Source of the DNA: Exophiala sp. HKRS030
Taxonomy: Eukaryota > Ascomycota > Eurotiomycetes > Chaetothyriales > Herpotrichiellaceae
DNA length: 64,000 nucleotides
Assembly (NCBI GenBank): GCA_023897205.1
Contig: JAHWDD010000003.1
Span: 1,553,665-1,617,664, forward strand
Reading direction: 5' to 3'
Positions 33,701-44,114 of the stretch are shown here, in pieces (position 1 is the stretch's first letter; every line of letters begins with the position of its first letter). A program made the translations under genes and the position numbers. The notes beneath the pieces were generated by a model. The model saw only the letters and a program-made list of their open reading frames with translations, did no database searches and was not told the DNA's origin.

Positions 33701-36566
33701 CAAGGACAGTCGGCAGATGGCTGTCAGAGCCACCATAGCCTCAGTTTTTATTCGATTGGGTGAGATTCCCAAGAAGCCTGGCCAACTGATCAAGTGTATG
33801 ATGGACAGCATCAAGGGTGAGGAATATGAGGAGTTGCAGGCACGGTCTGCCTCCGCTGTTGCAGGTCTCATCGATTTCTACACTGCGAGTCCTAAACGAG
33901 GTCCAGTTGACAAGCTGGTCTCCAATCTTGTCAAGTTTACATGTGTTGACACATCCGAAACGCCCGAATTCCCTCCAAACCGCAGTTTCGAAGATGTCGT
34001 GCTCTCCTTGCGGAAAGAAGAAGATCGCAAGGATCACCCGGACGCCGCTCGGTTTGAACAAGAAGCCAAAGAAGCTAGGATCATGCGCCGTGGAGCGAAG
34101 CGAGCTCTGGATGAGTTGGCACAATCATATGGAGCCGCGCTACTCGAGAAATTGCCCGTACTACAATCTCTCATCGAAGGTCCCGTACGTCAGCTTGTGG
34201 ATTCTGCAGACCCAGCCACTCTGTCGGTTGATGATGAACAAGGACAGTCGTTAGTTGACGCTTTATCTGCCCTCCGCACTCTGCTGCCAACGCTGGATCA
34301 TGGGTTATATCCTTGGGCTCTGTCATTGAGTCCTCTGATTGGCAAAGCCATGCGCAGCAGACTCTCCGTGATCAGATACAGTGCTGCCAAGTGTTTCGCG
34401 ACCTTAAGCAGTGTTATCCCTGTCGAAGGCATGACTACCCTGGTTCAGGAAATCCTGCCGAACATCAGCAACCCACTTGACCTTCGCGACAGGCAAGGCA
34501 TTACAGAATGCGTCTACCATCTCATCAGTGTCATGGGAGACAGGATCCTGCCATATGTTATCTTCTTGATTGTTCCGGTATTGGGCAGAATGAGCGATGC
34601 TAATAACGAAATTCGTCTCCTTGCCACGACATCCTTTGCCACCTTGGTGAAGCTGGTTCCGCTGGAGGCTGGCATTCCAGATCCTCCGGGAATGCCCGAA
34701 GCACTGCTTCAAGGAAGAGAGAGAGAGCGCAAGTTCATGTCACAGATGCTCGACCCCAAAAAGGTGGAACCTTTCCAGATTCCGGTCGCTATCAAAGCTG
34801 AATTGCGTTCGTATCAGCAAGACGGTGTCAATTGGTTGGCCTTCCTCAACAAGTACAATCTTCACGGCGTGCTTTGTGACGATATGGGTCTGGGTAAAAC
34901 CCTACAGACACTCTGTATCGTTGCGAGTGATCACCACATCCGAGCTGAAGAGTATGCCAAAACACAAGCCCCAGATATGAGACGACTTCCTTCACTTATT
35001 GTGTGCCCACCTACACTCTCTGGTCATTGGCAGCAGGAAATAAAACAATATGCGCCATTCTTGAAATGCGTCGCCTATGTGGGCTCACCCGCCGAGAGGA
35101 ATAGCCGTCGCAACCTTCTCGAGGCTGCAGATGTTGTAATCACCTCTTATGATGTTTGTCGAAATGACAACGACGTGCTAACGGCAATCACATGGAACTA
35201 TTGTGTTCTTGATGAGGGTCATCTCATCAAGAACCCGAAAGCCAAGATCACTCAGGCGGTGAAGAAGATCATCAGCAATCATCGACTCATACTCTCGGGG
35301 ACGCCAATTCAGAACAACGTTTTGGAGCTTTGGTCACTCTTCGATTTCCTTATGCCCGGGTTCCTAGGCACAGAAAAAGTCTTCCAAGATCGGTTTGCTA
35401 AACCCATTGCTGCCAGTCGCAATGCAAAATCATCATCAAAGGAGCAGGAAGCTGGCGCGCTGGCTATTGAAGCACTCCACAAACAAGTCCTTCCTTTCCT
35501 CCTGCGACGGCTCAAAGAAGAAGTTCTCAACGACCTGCCACCCAAGATTCTACAGAATTACTACTGCGACCTGAGTGATCTGCAGAAACGACTGTTTGAA
35601 GACTTTTTCAAGAAGGAACGCAAGACGGTGGAAAACAGCGTGGGTTCATCTGATAAGGAGGCCAAACAGCACATCTTCCAGGCACTCCAATACATGCGCA
35701 AGTTGTGCAATTCACCGGCGCTCGTGGTCAAAGAAGGTAACAAACAGTACGATACAATTCAGAAACAGCTCGCTACCTCCAAATCAAGCTTACGCGATGT
35801 CGCCCATGCGCCAAAGCTAAGCGCGTTGCGAGACTTGTTGGTCGATTGTGGGATTGGTGTTACAGGTGACTCCAACGATATGTCTGCTTCGAATTATGTG
35901 TCTCCCCATCGAGCACTGATTTTCTGCCAAATGAAGGAAATGCTCGACATGGTGCAAAATGAGGTGCTCGGCAAACTGCTCCCGAGCGTCCAGTTTCTGC
36001 GACTTGATGGGAGTGTCGAAGCGACTAAGCGCCAGAACATTGTCAACCAATTCAACAACGACCCCAGCTACGATTGCTTGCTCTTGACCACCAGCGTAGG
36101 TGGCCTCGGACTCAATCTTACCGGCGCAGACACAGTCATCTTTGTTGAACATGATTGGAACCCGCAGAAAGATATCCAAGCCATGGATCGTGCTCACCGT
36201 ATCGGGCAGAAGAAGGTTGTCAATGTGTACCGTTTGATCACCCGTGGCACACTTGAAGAGAAGATCCTCAATCTGCAACGATTCAAGATTGACGTGGCGT
36301 CTACAGTCGTCAATCAGCAAAATGCAGGTTTGGGTAGCATGGAGACCGATCAGATTCTGGATCTGTTCAACCTTGGAGAGACGTCAGAGAATGGTCCCGA
36401 GGGGCCGGCGGGTGGAAAAGACGAAGACATGGTGGATATGGCCACCGGAGAAGTCAAAAAGAAAGGTGAAAAGGGATGGCTGGACGATGTTGGCGAACTT
36501 TGGGATGAACGACAATACGAAGAGGAGTTCAATCTCGACTCTTTTGTTCAAAACTTGCAGAAATAG
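30708..36566 (+). CDS. mot1: Mot1/BTAF1 TBP-associated Snf2 ATPase
   Basis: Swi2/Snf2 ATPase that removes TATA-binding protein from DNA and redistributes it genome-wide. Exons are 30708-30721 (14 nt), 30782-30799 (18 nt) and 30893-36566; 1901 aa, a normal length for Mot1. The splices rebuild the start MAASRLDRLVTLLDKGSTQL. The N-terminal ~1270 residues are HEAT repeats with an acidic insertion near 65-90 and a basic KRKNKY segment. The ATPase follows: CDDMGLGKT (Walker A, about 1340), DEGH box (about 1450) and SGTPIQNN. The C-terminal helicase lobe has LTTSVGGLGLNLTGAD and AMDRAHRIGQ (about 1772). The protein ends with an acidic bridge and DSFVQNLQK. DEGH in place of DEAH is usual for Mot1. 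This is the longest gene in the window. Confidence 0.97.
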
Positions 36567-38195
36567 AGACCCGACATTTTTTCGAGCTATTGTGTTGTTA
36601 GTGCAAGGTCGGACACTCGGCGTATTCGCAGTGGGAAGGATTGCTTACAGATGCGCCTTCTTCCTGGGACGCTTGGAAACATTAGAATAGTTCATGGAGC
36701 CTGAATATCAGAGCAAATGTGAGAACCTTTTTTCAGTTTCCGGGTTTATGAGTGGACTGCGGGTGCTCTGTTGTAAGGGCTTCCCGGGGTAAAGAATATC
36801 AAAGTGTGGTTGCGCTCAGTGTAACGGAAACCTTGACTCAACACCATTGGAGTGGCATTCTGATTTCCAGCATTAGAACATTGCGAATCATCTTACGATC
36901 CAATAAACAAACCCAAAGCCAACCGACCGGTCCCGACGCCGAGAAGGCGAGAGATCAAGTCAGTGGTTAATCGAATGGAAGGTTGGGTGTGAGTTATTCT
37001 GGAAGATGATCCCACAATCTCCCAAAATATCAACCTTTTTTTGATATTCAATGACCCACCAAGATTTGCGATAACCCGTTACCAACACTGATACGAAATT
37101 TCGATTGGAGATGAGGAATGGCCGCAGGTTTACGATGTTGTACTCACAGTGAAGCATGATATTCCAAATCCTTCAACGTCCAGGAAAGAGCGAAGGCTTT
37201 GACGATTTCAGCCCACTGAGAACGAAAGCTGCGGTCTGCACAGCCTTCCGGGTGTACTTCTCTTGGGCCTTTCAGCCAGCCTGGGCGCTTACAGTACGGA
37301 GTATTATGTGTGTATTTATGTACTGTAGTCCGGCTAAGCAGTGATTGTGGCAGATCAAACCAATCATCATACGTGCTTAAAGCATTAGCCTCAACTCACC
37401 TTTCTCTTCTCGGGTTAGTGGCTGGCTAAATTACTCAGTAATGCTGATTTAATGAACTTGGCTGTGAGGCGAGAAATAGCGAAAGAACATGTGGGACAAA
37501 ATCTTCCTCTTCTTTTCCCCCTTCGTTCCGACCTCTTCGACCTTTCGCCTCTGCCTCGCTCGCCTGCATGAGCCACGCGAGACAAATAAGTACGGAGTAT
37601 CGGACTCTGACATCCACTCCCCATCCATTGGTGCTTACCTTTCGTTGTTATCGATTACTTTGCACCATGGGATCTCTATATCCGGCCTTTCGCCTTTGCT
37701 AATCTAGGGAACACAGCTCCGTTCCTCCCCCAATGGACGGTGGAGGGAGAGAGTACGTTGTACTTCCCTACTTGGCTGTGCGTCCAGGAATAATGCGCAG
37801 CTACGATACACCACACAGAAGCACCACTTCCTCTCCACTGAACGACTGCATGTCCGACGACCCTCTCTATCCCACAGTAAGCAGATCGAACACCAACCGA
37901 GGTAAGACATGTACGGTAAGTAAAAGAAAGGTACATATATATCCTCTTGTCCTTGGTTCAAAACCGACCATACTCTCATTCATACACAATCACACAAGCA
38001 ACAAACAAGAAACCAAACCAATCAGTCGTTTCCCTTTTGATTTCCTTTTTCTTTTTTTTCCCTAGAATTATCGCACGCTCTCTAGCAATCAATACCATCA
38101 ACAAACTTAATTCGACTACAACGAACCAACTAATAACAACTTACATTCTCTATAATTCAATCGAGACCGGTCCAGTTCCGAACGGAAAAAAAACC
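36567..38195. other. intergenic between mot1 and the cupin gene
   Basis: About 1.6 kb. TACGGAGTA occurs twice, at 37295-37303 and 37591-37599. The last 250 bp are CA- and T-rich leader-like sequence before the cupin ATG. A T-run followed by CCCTAG near 38050-38065 could be the acceptor of a 5' UTR intron, but that is unproven. No coding frame is supported. Confidence 0.5.
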
Positions 38196-39020
38196 ATGCA
38201 TTCCACTTCATTCTTTGTCGCTGCTGCTTTCGCCGCTGCCGCCTATGCCTCCCCCATGGGCGGCCCGTCGAATTCCGGCGGTGGTAACTGGAACGGGAGT
38301 GCTCCCGCCGGCGGCGCCGCTGCCAGCTACACCACGGGCATGCCGGGCAACCCGACGGCCGTTCCCAACCCGGTCCCGACCAGCGGCGTCATCGCCGAGC
38401 TCCTCACGGCCGACAACACGGTCGCCCGGTTCAAGGACATCCAGAAGGAAATCGCGGCGGGGGACGCCAGCCTCAAGTTCGACTTCAACCCGGCCGCCAA
38501 CCCGGCCGTCACGCCCGGCGAGGGGGGCCAGGTCGACCTGGCCTCGCGCGCCAACTTCCCCATCCTGACCGGCCTGGGCATCTCGGCGGCGGGCATCTTC
38601 TTCGAGCCCTGCGGCCTCAACACCCCCCACGTCCACCCTCGGGCCGCCGAGTTCCTGACCGTGGCGACCGACAGCAACGTCTTCACGGGGTTCGTGCTGG
38701 AGAACGGCCTGGCGTCCGAGTTCAACACCACCCTGACCCAGTTCCAGGGCACCGTCTTCCCCCAGGGCAGCATCCACTTCCAGCAGAACCTCGACTGCCA
38801 CCCCGCGGTGGCCATCGCCGGCCTCAACTCCGAGGACCCGGGCGCCAGCTCCGTCGCCCAAAACTTCATCGTCAACCTGGACGGGGACGTTGTCGACGCC
38901 ACCCTCGGCTTCCCCAAGCAGATCGACGGCGACAACTTTGCCCAGTTCAAGAAGAACATCCCCGCCAGCCTGGCAAAGGGCGTCGAGGAGTGCTTGATCA
39001 GGTGCAACATCCCTTACTAG
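38196..39020 (+). CDS. secreted spherulin-1A/germin-like cupin
   Basis: Predicted secreted single-domain cupin of 274 aa, single exon. I chose the ATG at 38196 because it begins a clear signal peptide (MHSTSFFVAAAFAAAAYA); the frame is open upstream but is leader-like. After a Gly/Ser-rich linker, the cupin domain spans about residues 65-245. The metal-binding motif HVHPRAAEF gives H-x-H-x4-E, and the second cupin motif supplies the final His in GSIHFQQN. Cys pairs near the start of the domain (EPCGLN), in the middle (LDCHP) and at the C-terminus (ECLIRCNIPY) may form disulfides as in germins. Related proteins are wall- or spore-associated; the substrate is unknown. Base composition is strikingly GC-rich (44 of 60 bases at 38461-38520), unlike both flanks. 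Confidence 0.88.
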   Translation: MHSTSFFVAAAFAAAAYASPMGGPSNSGGGNWNGSAPAGGAAASYTTGMPGNPTAVPNPVPTSGVIAELLTADNTVARFKDIQKEIAAGDASLKFDFNPAANPAVTPGEGGQVDLASRANFPILTGLGISAAGIFFEPCGLNTPHVHPRAAEFLTVATDSNVFTGFVLENGLASEFNTTLTQFQGTVFPQGSIHFQQNLDCHPAVAIAGLNSEDPGASSVAQNFIVNLDGDVVDATLGFPKQIDGDNFAQFKKNIPASLAKGVEECLIRCNIPY

Positions 39021-40683
39021 AATAGAAAACTAATTCGTCAACACGTGGATGAACTTGACTGTATGGGTTTCCCTCTTTTTGCCTTCTCTTTATGCATAGC
39101 GACCGGGTTTTGTTTTGTTCCAAGGGCTTAGAACAGTGGGAGGGGGAAGGGGGAAGGAGGGAACGCAAAAGCAACAGCGATTCGCCTGGCATGTATATAA
39201 TGATCACTTTCGTTTTGCTTTGGACACGATTTGAATACACTCCTTTTACACTATTACATTCAACAAAAAGATGTTCCACCTCTCAATTTTTCCCTCTCTG
39301 TTCTGGTCATGCTATACACTCATGATCCAATACCAACAATACTGGACACCTCGAGTGGTACCCTTGCCCTTTGAGAGGGGAAAAGAGGGGGCCAACGAGG
39401 CTCTCTCTACTATTCAGGGTTCGCATGTATCGAAAAACACCCATTTAGTTTGCCCTCGCATTGGGGCCCCATTGTTCTTTGCCCATGTCATTGTGGGCGG
39501 CGTAAGTCGATCAAGAAGTTTCCTCGCCGGTTTCAACGCCCGCGTACGAGAATTCTCGCTCGCTGCGTGTCACCGGGTGCCACTCGTAACGCCCGCAGGA
39601 TCGGCTGCAGGATCCGGACCAGGCTCCCGACCAGGCCGCCAATGAGGGGAGTTGGCGCCTCGCGAGAAAGGTGACACTTATCAAGTCAAGCCCCAGTCTC
39701 GCTCACGGTCTTCCCAACGATGCTTGTCAAGTTGTACCCCTGTTGACTCTACGTTTTGACCCACCTGGGACTGGAACCACCGACAGCACTTTGCCCGGGC
39801 TCGCGTCTACTTGCGCGGCATCCCTTTTCGTCTCGGCCTTGGAATTTGGCTTCTAGTCCTTTTCGTCACTTCTTCCGGGAGACCATGTTGTGAGGGGTTC
39901 ATCCGTTTCCACTGTATATGAGAGCCACAAACACTCGCGTAATAGTCTGGTCCAAAATCACGACCCGTGGTACTGATTGGTTTGCGTGGGCATCATCTGA
40001 GGAAGGACGACGTCGATGTGTCAGATGCGAGGGAGGGACGAGGTGGACGGAGTACAGAGTGAGGTCAAATTTCCGCATTGTGAATGGCCAAAAAGGCCCT
40101 TTGCATTGAAAAAAAAAGGCGGCCAGGATTAGTTTAACTGAAGCGAGGCCTTTTGGCCTTCAACCTGGTGCCGAGCCGGCAGTCCCTATAGCATGCGACG
40201 GGAGGACTACCCATGCACTCACATCGCGCATTGGAGTCCACCAAACATCCAGCGCAGACATCCTTGCTTACTCCACTCGAAGTCTAGCCGAACGCTAGTC
40301 TTGCGCCACCTTTGAAGTCGGAACAGGATTATTCAACCTCAGAACCTTCAGATCATCCCATCTCATCTATCTATACTGGGGTATCCGCCAATGATGATAC
40401 TGTGGACATTGTAGGTGCATGAGGGCCCTGCACACTGTTTTTTGGATGCGAGCCCTGGTCTGCGCAGGGCAGAGCTGGCATGGAAAACGCCAGACCCAGG
40501 ACTGGATAGAAGCATATAAAAAAGAGAGCCATGGCTCTTGTCGAGCGACACAGAGATGGAAGTTTTGCATCCATTTCATCCCCGGTGAATGTGCAGGTCA
40601 TATCCAAGTCAAGACCACCCAAGAAGAACCGTCATTGCTAGAAGAGCCGCTTCAAGTGACAGCAAGCAAATCAACCAAACACC
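39021..40683. other. intergenic
   Basis: About 1.7 kb after the cupin gene. It holds its 3' flank and no supported gene; frames on both strands are short and without motif. A variant of the recurring 9-mer (GACGGAGTAC) lies near 40037. T- and A-rich tracts occur around 40110. Confidence 0.45.
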
Positions 40684-40752
40684 ATGGCATCCAACCAGCC
40701 ACAGGGCAAACCATACACCAGCTTACTCGAGGAAAATGGTACGCGTGATCGA

Positions 40753-41253
40753 TCATGAGCGTTTGTTCTTACTGAGCTCGAAGGCGTAGGGAACTTTGGT
40801 GACATGTTTTGGAAGAGCGACGACAAAAAGCGAAAGGAGCGTGGCAGCAACACATGTGATTCTTGCTCGATGGTGGTCAATTGCGGAGGTGTGAGCGGTG
40901 GTGTGGAGAATGTGCAGGTCGACGCCGGACAGCACCAGAAGAGGACTGGTGACAAGAGCGTAGGAAAGAGGAATCCTAGTCAGGGCGATTCCAAGAATTC
41001 GCTCTAAGGCAACCGTCCCATAGTGGTGGTGAAAGGTTGTTCGTGCGGAAGAAGCATAAGCATATGAATGAACCTTGCAGCCATAATACTGAATATTTTT
41101 TTTGTAAGGAATGAACAGTAAGGCGGTCTGTTCACTGTATGACGTAGAAAGACATTCATCCGAGGCACGGAGAGCGGAATGCAAATAATCCGTGGTAATG
41201 TTCAAATGACGGGCAATATCAGCCAGACCTAAGACAATAAGACCAGGTGTCAA
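40753..41253 (-). CDS. uncertain ORF with two possible membrane segments
   Basis: An open frame of 166 codons on the minus strand. Its second half contains two hydrophobic stretches (LSYALVTSPLLVLSG and CVAATLLSLFVVALP). I do not recognise a family. The first codons lack a convincing start context, and a splice acceptor-like TTGTCTTAG lies at the beginning, so the N-terminus is doubtful. The same region can be read on the plus strand as a two-exon short gene, described in the findings; at most one of the two is likely to be real. It is divergent from the MAPEG gene. Confidence 0.25.
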   Translation of the reverse strand: MTPGLIVLGLADIARHLNITTDYLHSALRASDECLSTSYSEQTALLFIPYKKNIQYYGCKVHSYAYASSARTTFHHHYGTVALERILGIALTRIPLSYALVTSPLLVLSGVDLHILHTTAHTSAIDHHRARITCVAATLLSLFVVALPKHVTKVPYAFELSKNKRS

Positions 41254-41425
41254 TATGTCCCGAGGTCTTTGCGGATATACCTAGGGTTAATCACAATCAT
41301 CGTTCTTATTGTTGTGTCCATCTATTCTATCCATTCCTTTGGAAAAGCCGATTATTGTCATCCTTGGTCAACACATCCCTAGACTATAGATCATACCCAC
41401 TTGTCCGACCTTCCTTGAGAAAGCC

Positions 41426-42040
41426 ATGTCTGTACCAGGTAGGACAACAACAACAACAATATCAACACCTCCTCGGCTCCGCGTCAACTAACGGCCTTAC
41501 AGTGGGAATCACAGTACCTAAACTGCTTCCTGTCACAGGGACATTCGCACCAGGTCTGTTCCAGTTGTCCCGGGCATTGGCCTATCCAAAAACAAGATGG
41601 CAGTCACTGACTAGAGTGAAGCATTCGCGGTGTACTACACCGTGCTCAATTTCCGCGTCAGCCTCATCCGGCTGGCTGAGAAGACGGCCCTAGGTGATTC
41701 TCCTCAGACATCTTCCGGTGGTAGTGAAGGGAAGTCGGCCGATCATTCACGCCACAGCGACCTTTTTGTCGCATGCCGAGCTCAGAGCAACTTTGCGGAC
41801 AATGTACCGTTCGCATTGATCCTGGCGGCCATCGCCGAGCTGAATGGAGCAAACCGTCGGGTCATGACCGCTTCATTGGCGGCTCTACTATTGTTCCGCA
41901 TCTTGCACGTTGAGTTGGGGATGAGGATGAAGAATGCCATCGGCTCGGGTCGACGAGTGGGATACGTGGGAACAACTGGATTTCTCATTGGCATGAGCTC
42001 ATATGCTGCGTATTTGGTCAAGAGCTACTGGGGGTTCTAA
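41426..42040 (+). CDS. MAPEG-family membrane protein
   Basis: Membrane-associated protein in eicosanoid and glutathione metabolism family (microsomal glutathione S-transferase-like); the substrate is unknown. Exons are 41426-41438 (13 nt), 41503-41553 and 41622-42040. Introns are 64 bp (GTAGGA...TTACAG) and 68 bp (GTCTGT...GTGAAG, with CACTGAC as branch site); 160 aa. Spliced, the start reads MSVPVGITVPKLLPVTGTFA and then AFAVYYTVLNFRVSLIR. The MAPEG signature follows: FVACRAQSNFADNVPFALIL, then LLLFRILHVELGM and a C-terminal helix VGYVGTTGFLIGMSSYAAYLV. Four membrane helices are expected. The closest style is the YecN-like MAPEG branch. The second intron's acceptor was chosen because the nearer CTAG gives an immediate stop. 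Confidence 0.88.
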
Positions 42041-42086
42041 GCGTGGGGGATGGAGCTACGGTTGGTGTGTCTATCGGTAGCATACA

Positions 42087-42102
42087 TGTGTGTGTGTGTG
42101 TG
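42087..42102. repeat. (TG)8 microsatellite
   Basis: Sixteen bases of uninterrupted TG repeat in the 3' flank of the MAPEG gene. Confidence 0.9.
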
Positions 42103-42300
42103 AGTCTGGTGCGATAATAGTAGCTGTACTTGTACTCCATAAAGAGCCATGCCTATACACACTCCGGAAGTCACGATGAAACCCACCTTTGTTTCTTTTA
42201 CTTCGCTTCGAAATCCGACTTCTCGGATTGTCTCTCCTGCTCAGTCCTGACCTTGTACTCTCGTTTTCATCATCTTCATAATCAATGTTTTTTTATTCTC

Positions 42301-43729
42301 ATGGCCTATCCGCAGCACTTCCTGGCGGCTTCAAGGTCCAACGTCTCACTACCACAACCTCCCATCCGCTCCATATCCGAGACCTTGTCATCCTCTACTC
42401 CTCCTACCAAAATCTCTCCTGACCAGCCAGTATCGCAAACCGACCAAGAACTGACATATACCTTTACTTGCACCGTCTGTCGGACAGAACATGATCCCCC
42501 TCCTCACACCTTTGGTCTCGAAAGTCGCATCGTATGCACAGACTGTTGGAGATGGATCCATAGCCTCAGCGTCTGCTGGAGATGTGGCGAAGTAGTCTAC
42601 AGGAAAACCGATACCGTCAGCTTCGGATGGTGCTAGTGGCATTGGAGTTGTTTTTCATGTCTCGTCTGTGCGGTGAGACCTACACATCTTGAATTTGATT
42701 CTGCCAAATGCTGAAAGGGTTCTTTTTCTCTTGCAGTCACCGCTACCTCCACCCTCATACCTGGATGGCACCGGAAAACCTCACAAGCGCGGCATGACGG
42801 TACAAAATCCACCTGTATGTGCCCGCTGCAGTGACCAGCCCGATTCTTTGGACAAACTAGAACAACATGTCAGAGAGTCGCAGTCAGAAAAGGACAATAT
42901 CAAAGTCCCCGCAAACATCGTCGACGGACATCCCTCGATGATCTCATTGAGTCGGCCACTTGATCCTCAAGTCACCACGGTTGGAGACTCGAAGAATGGC
43001 CCTAGGCTAGTACCTCCTTAGTTGGGACTGCTGGACAAAAGATCATTACCCGGCCATGGAGAGAAGAACAATTTAAGACGACGACGATCCACGTTGCCGG
43101 CAGTCGGCACAGCATCAGCAACCTTATCTACTTCTCTTCGACTCTCAGACAATGCAGACCATGTTATACACGAGCCGTCATCAGTATCCTCGAAGCCTGA
43201 CAGGAGCGTGACGGCTGAAGCCACACCTGCAACTCCAGCACAAGAAGTTGCCATTGGCTCTGGCAAAGCCGACGCTCTCGAAGCGGGTGACACTGACACC
43301 AATGTTCAATCGTCCATTGACCGTCGCTCCGATGATTTAGTGAGTCAGACCAGCTCTCAAGAGACCGCCGCTGGTACCAAACCAAAGGACAAGGCCCTCG
43401 TCGATACTGGAACTGCGACACCCGTCAAGTGTGAGGACTCGGTTGCTAAGCGGCGACGGTCACTACGCAAACCATCGACAACAGCGTCGGTCATTGCGAT
43501 GACACCCAAAGACTCTGGGACTGCGTCTCGGCCGCTTGAGTCGGCGCCGCCGTCGCAAGACACAGTCCCTGTCAGGAGGTCGATTGTCAAAGATCTGGCC
43601 AATTTCTTCTCTGGTGGCTCGACCAAACCGAGGAACATGGCTCCTATCCGGTCAGATGGGCCCGGAATTGGGACTGACTCAATCGGTAAACGCTTCTCAG
43701 TGGCGTCTACTACGCCAGCAGGGTTGTGA
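42301..43729 (+). pseudogene. LIM-like zinc-finger gene with two in-frame TAG codons
   Basis: One gene with exons 42301-42672 and 42737-43729 (64-bp intron, GTGAGA...TTGCAG, phase 0), 455 codons in a single continuous frame except for two TAG codons at 42634-42636 and 43019-43021. The N-terminal 55 residues are Ser/Pro-rich. Zinc-finger cysteines follow: CTVC, then CTDC, then CWRC. The LIM-type spacing C-x2-C-x18-H-x2-C-x2-C (CWRC...HWSCFSC) is exact only if the first TAG is counted as an amino acid. Exon 2 has CARC and then a long Ser/Thr-rich tail with KRRRSLRKPS and RRSIVKDLANFFSGGS. Frame preservation over more than 400 codons around two stops suggests recent nonsense mutations, a sequencing error, or readthrough. 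Short in-frame GT...AG segments of 45 and 42 nt could remove the stops, but they are very short, and the first would delete the zinc-finger loop. Confidence 0.65.
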
Positions 43730-44114
43730 GCTCCGGAGTTTGGAAACTCGCCGTCCGACACACTTGTAAAGCTGGAGAGCAAATGTTGTGTGGTACGCCG
43801 GGACCTAGATGAACGACCCGAGGGGCTTGGGACGTGAAATAAAGCTGGTCTAGTTTGTGAATGAAAATACTTCAAACCTGGCAAAGCAAACGCCGTTTCC
43901 TACACAACGTACAGATCTTCTTGCTCGAAGCAAATCAAACCCAGGCACTCAGACCGGCAGCTCCAAACAACAACAAAAGGGAAATATAGCGCTCGCTCTG
44001 CTGTACATGCACGCTCAATTACCTAGAACGTCGTCTCGACCACGATGACAAGACGGGGCCCGTATCTGACTTCCTTCCTCCCTCTATATTCAAGTGTACG
44101 TTCTCCGTGTGAGA
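43730..44114. other. intergenic, convergent 3' ends
   Basis: Between the LIM-like gene (+) and fluG (-); nothing beyond 3' flanking sequence is recognised. Confidence 0.5.

Noticed and set aside
37950..37970. GTTCAAAAC resembling a tRNA B box
   Set aside because: No A box at the right distance and no acceptor stem; not a tRNA.
38208..39010. Two long minus-strand frames (217 and 227 codons) opposite the cupin gene
   Set aside because: Both are shadows of the GC-rich cupin gene, which has a signal peptide and intact metal-binding motifs.
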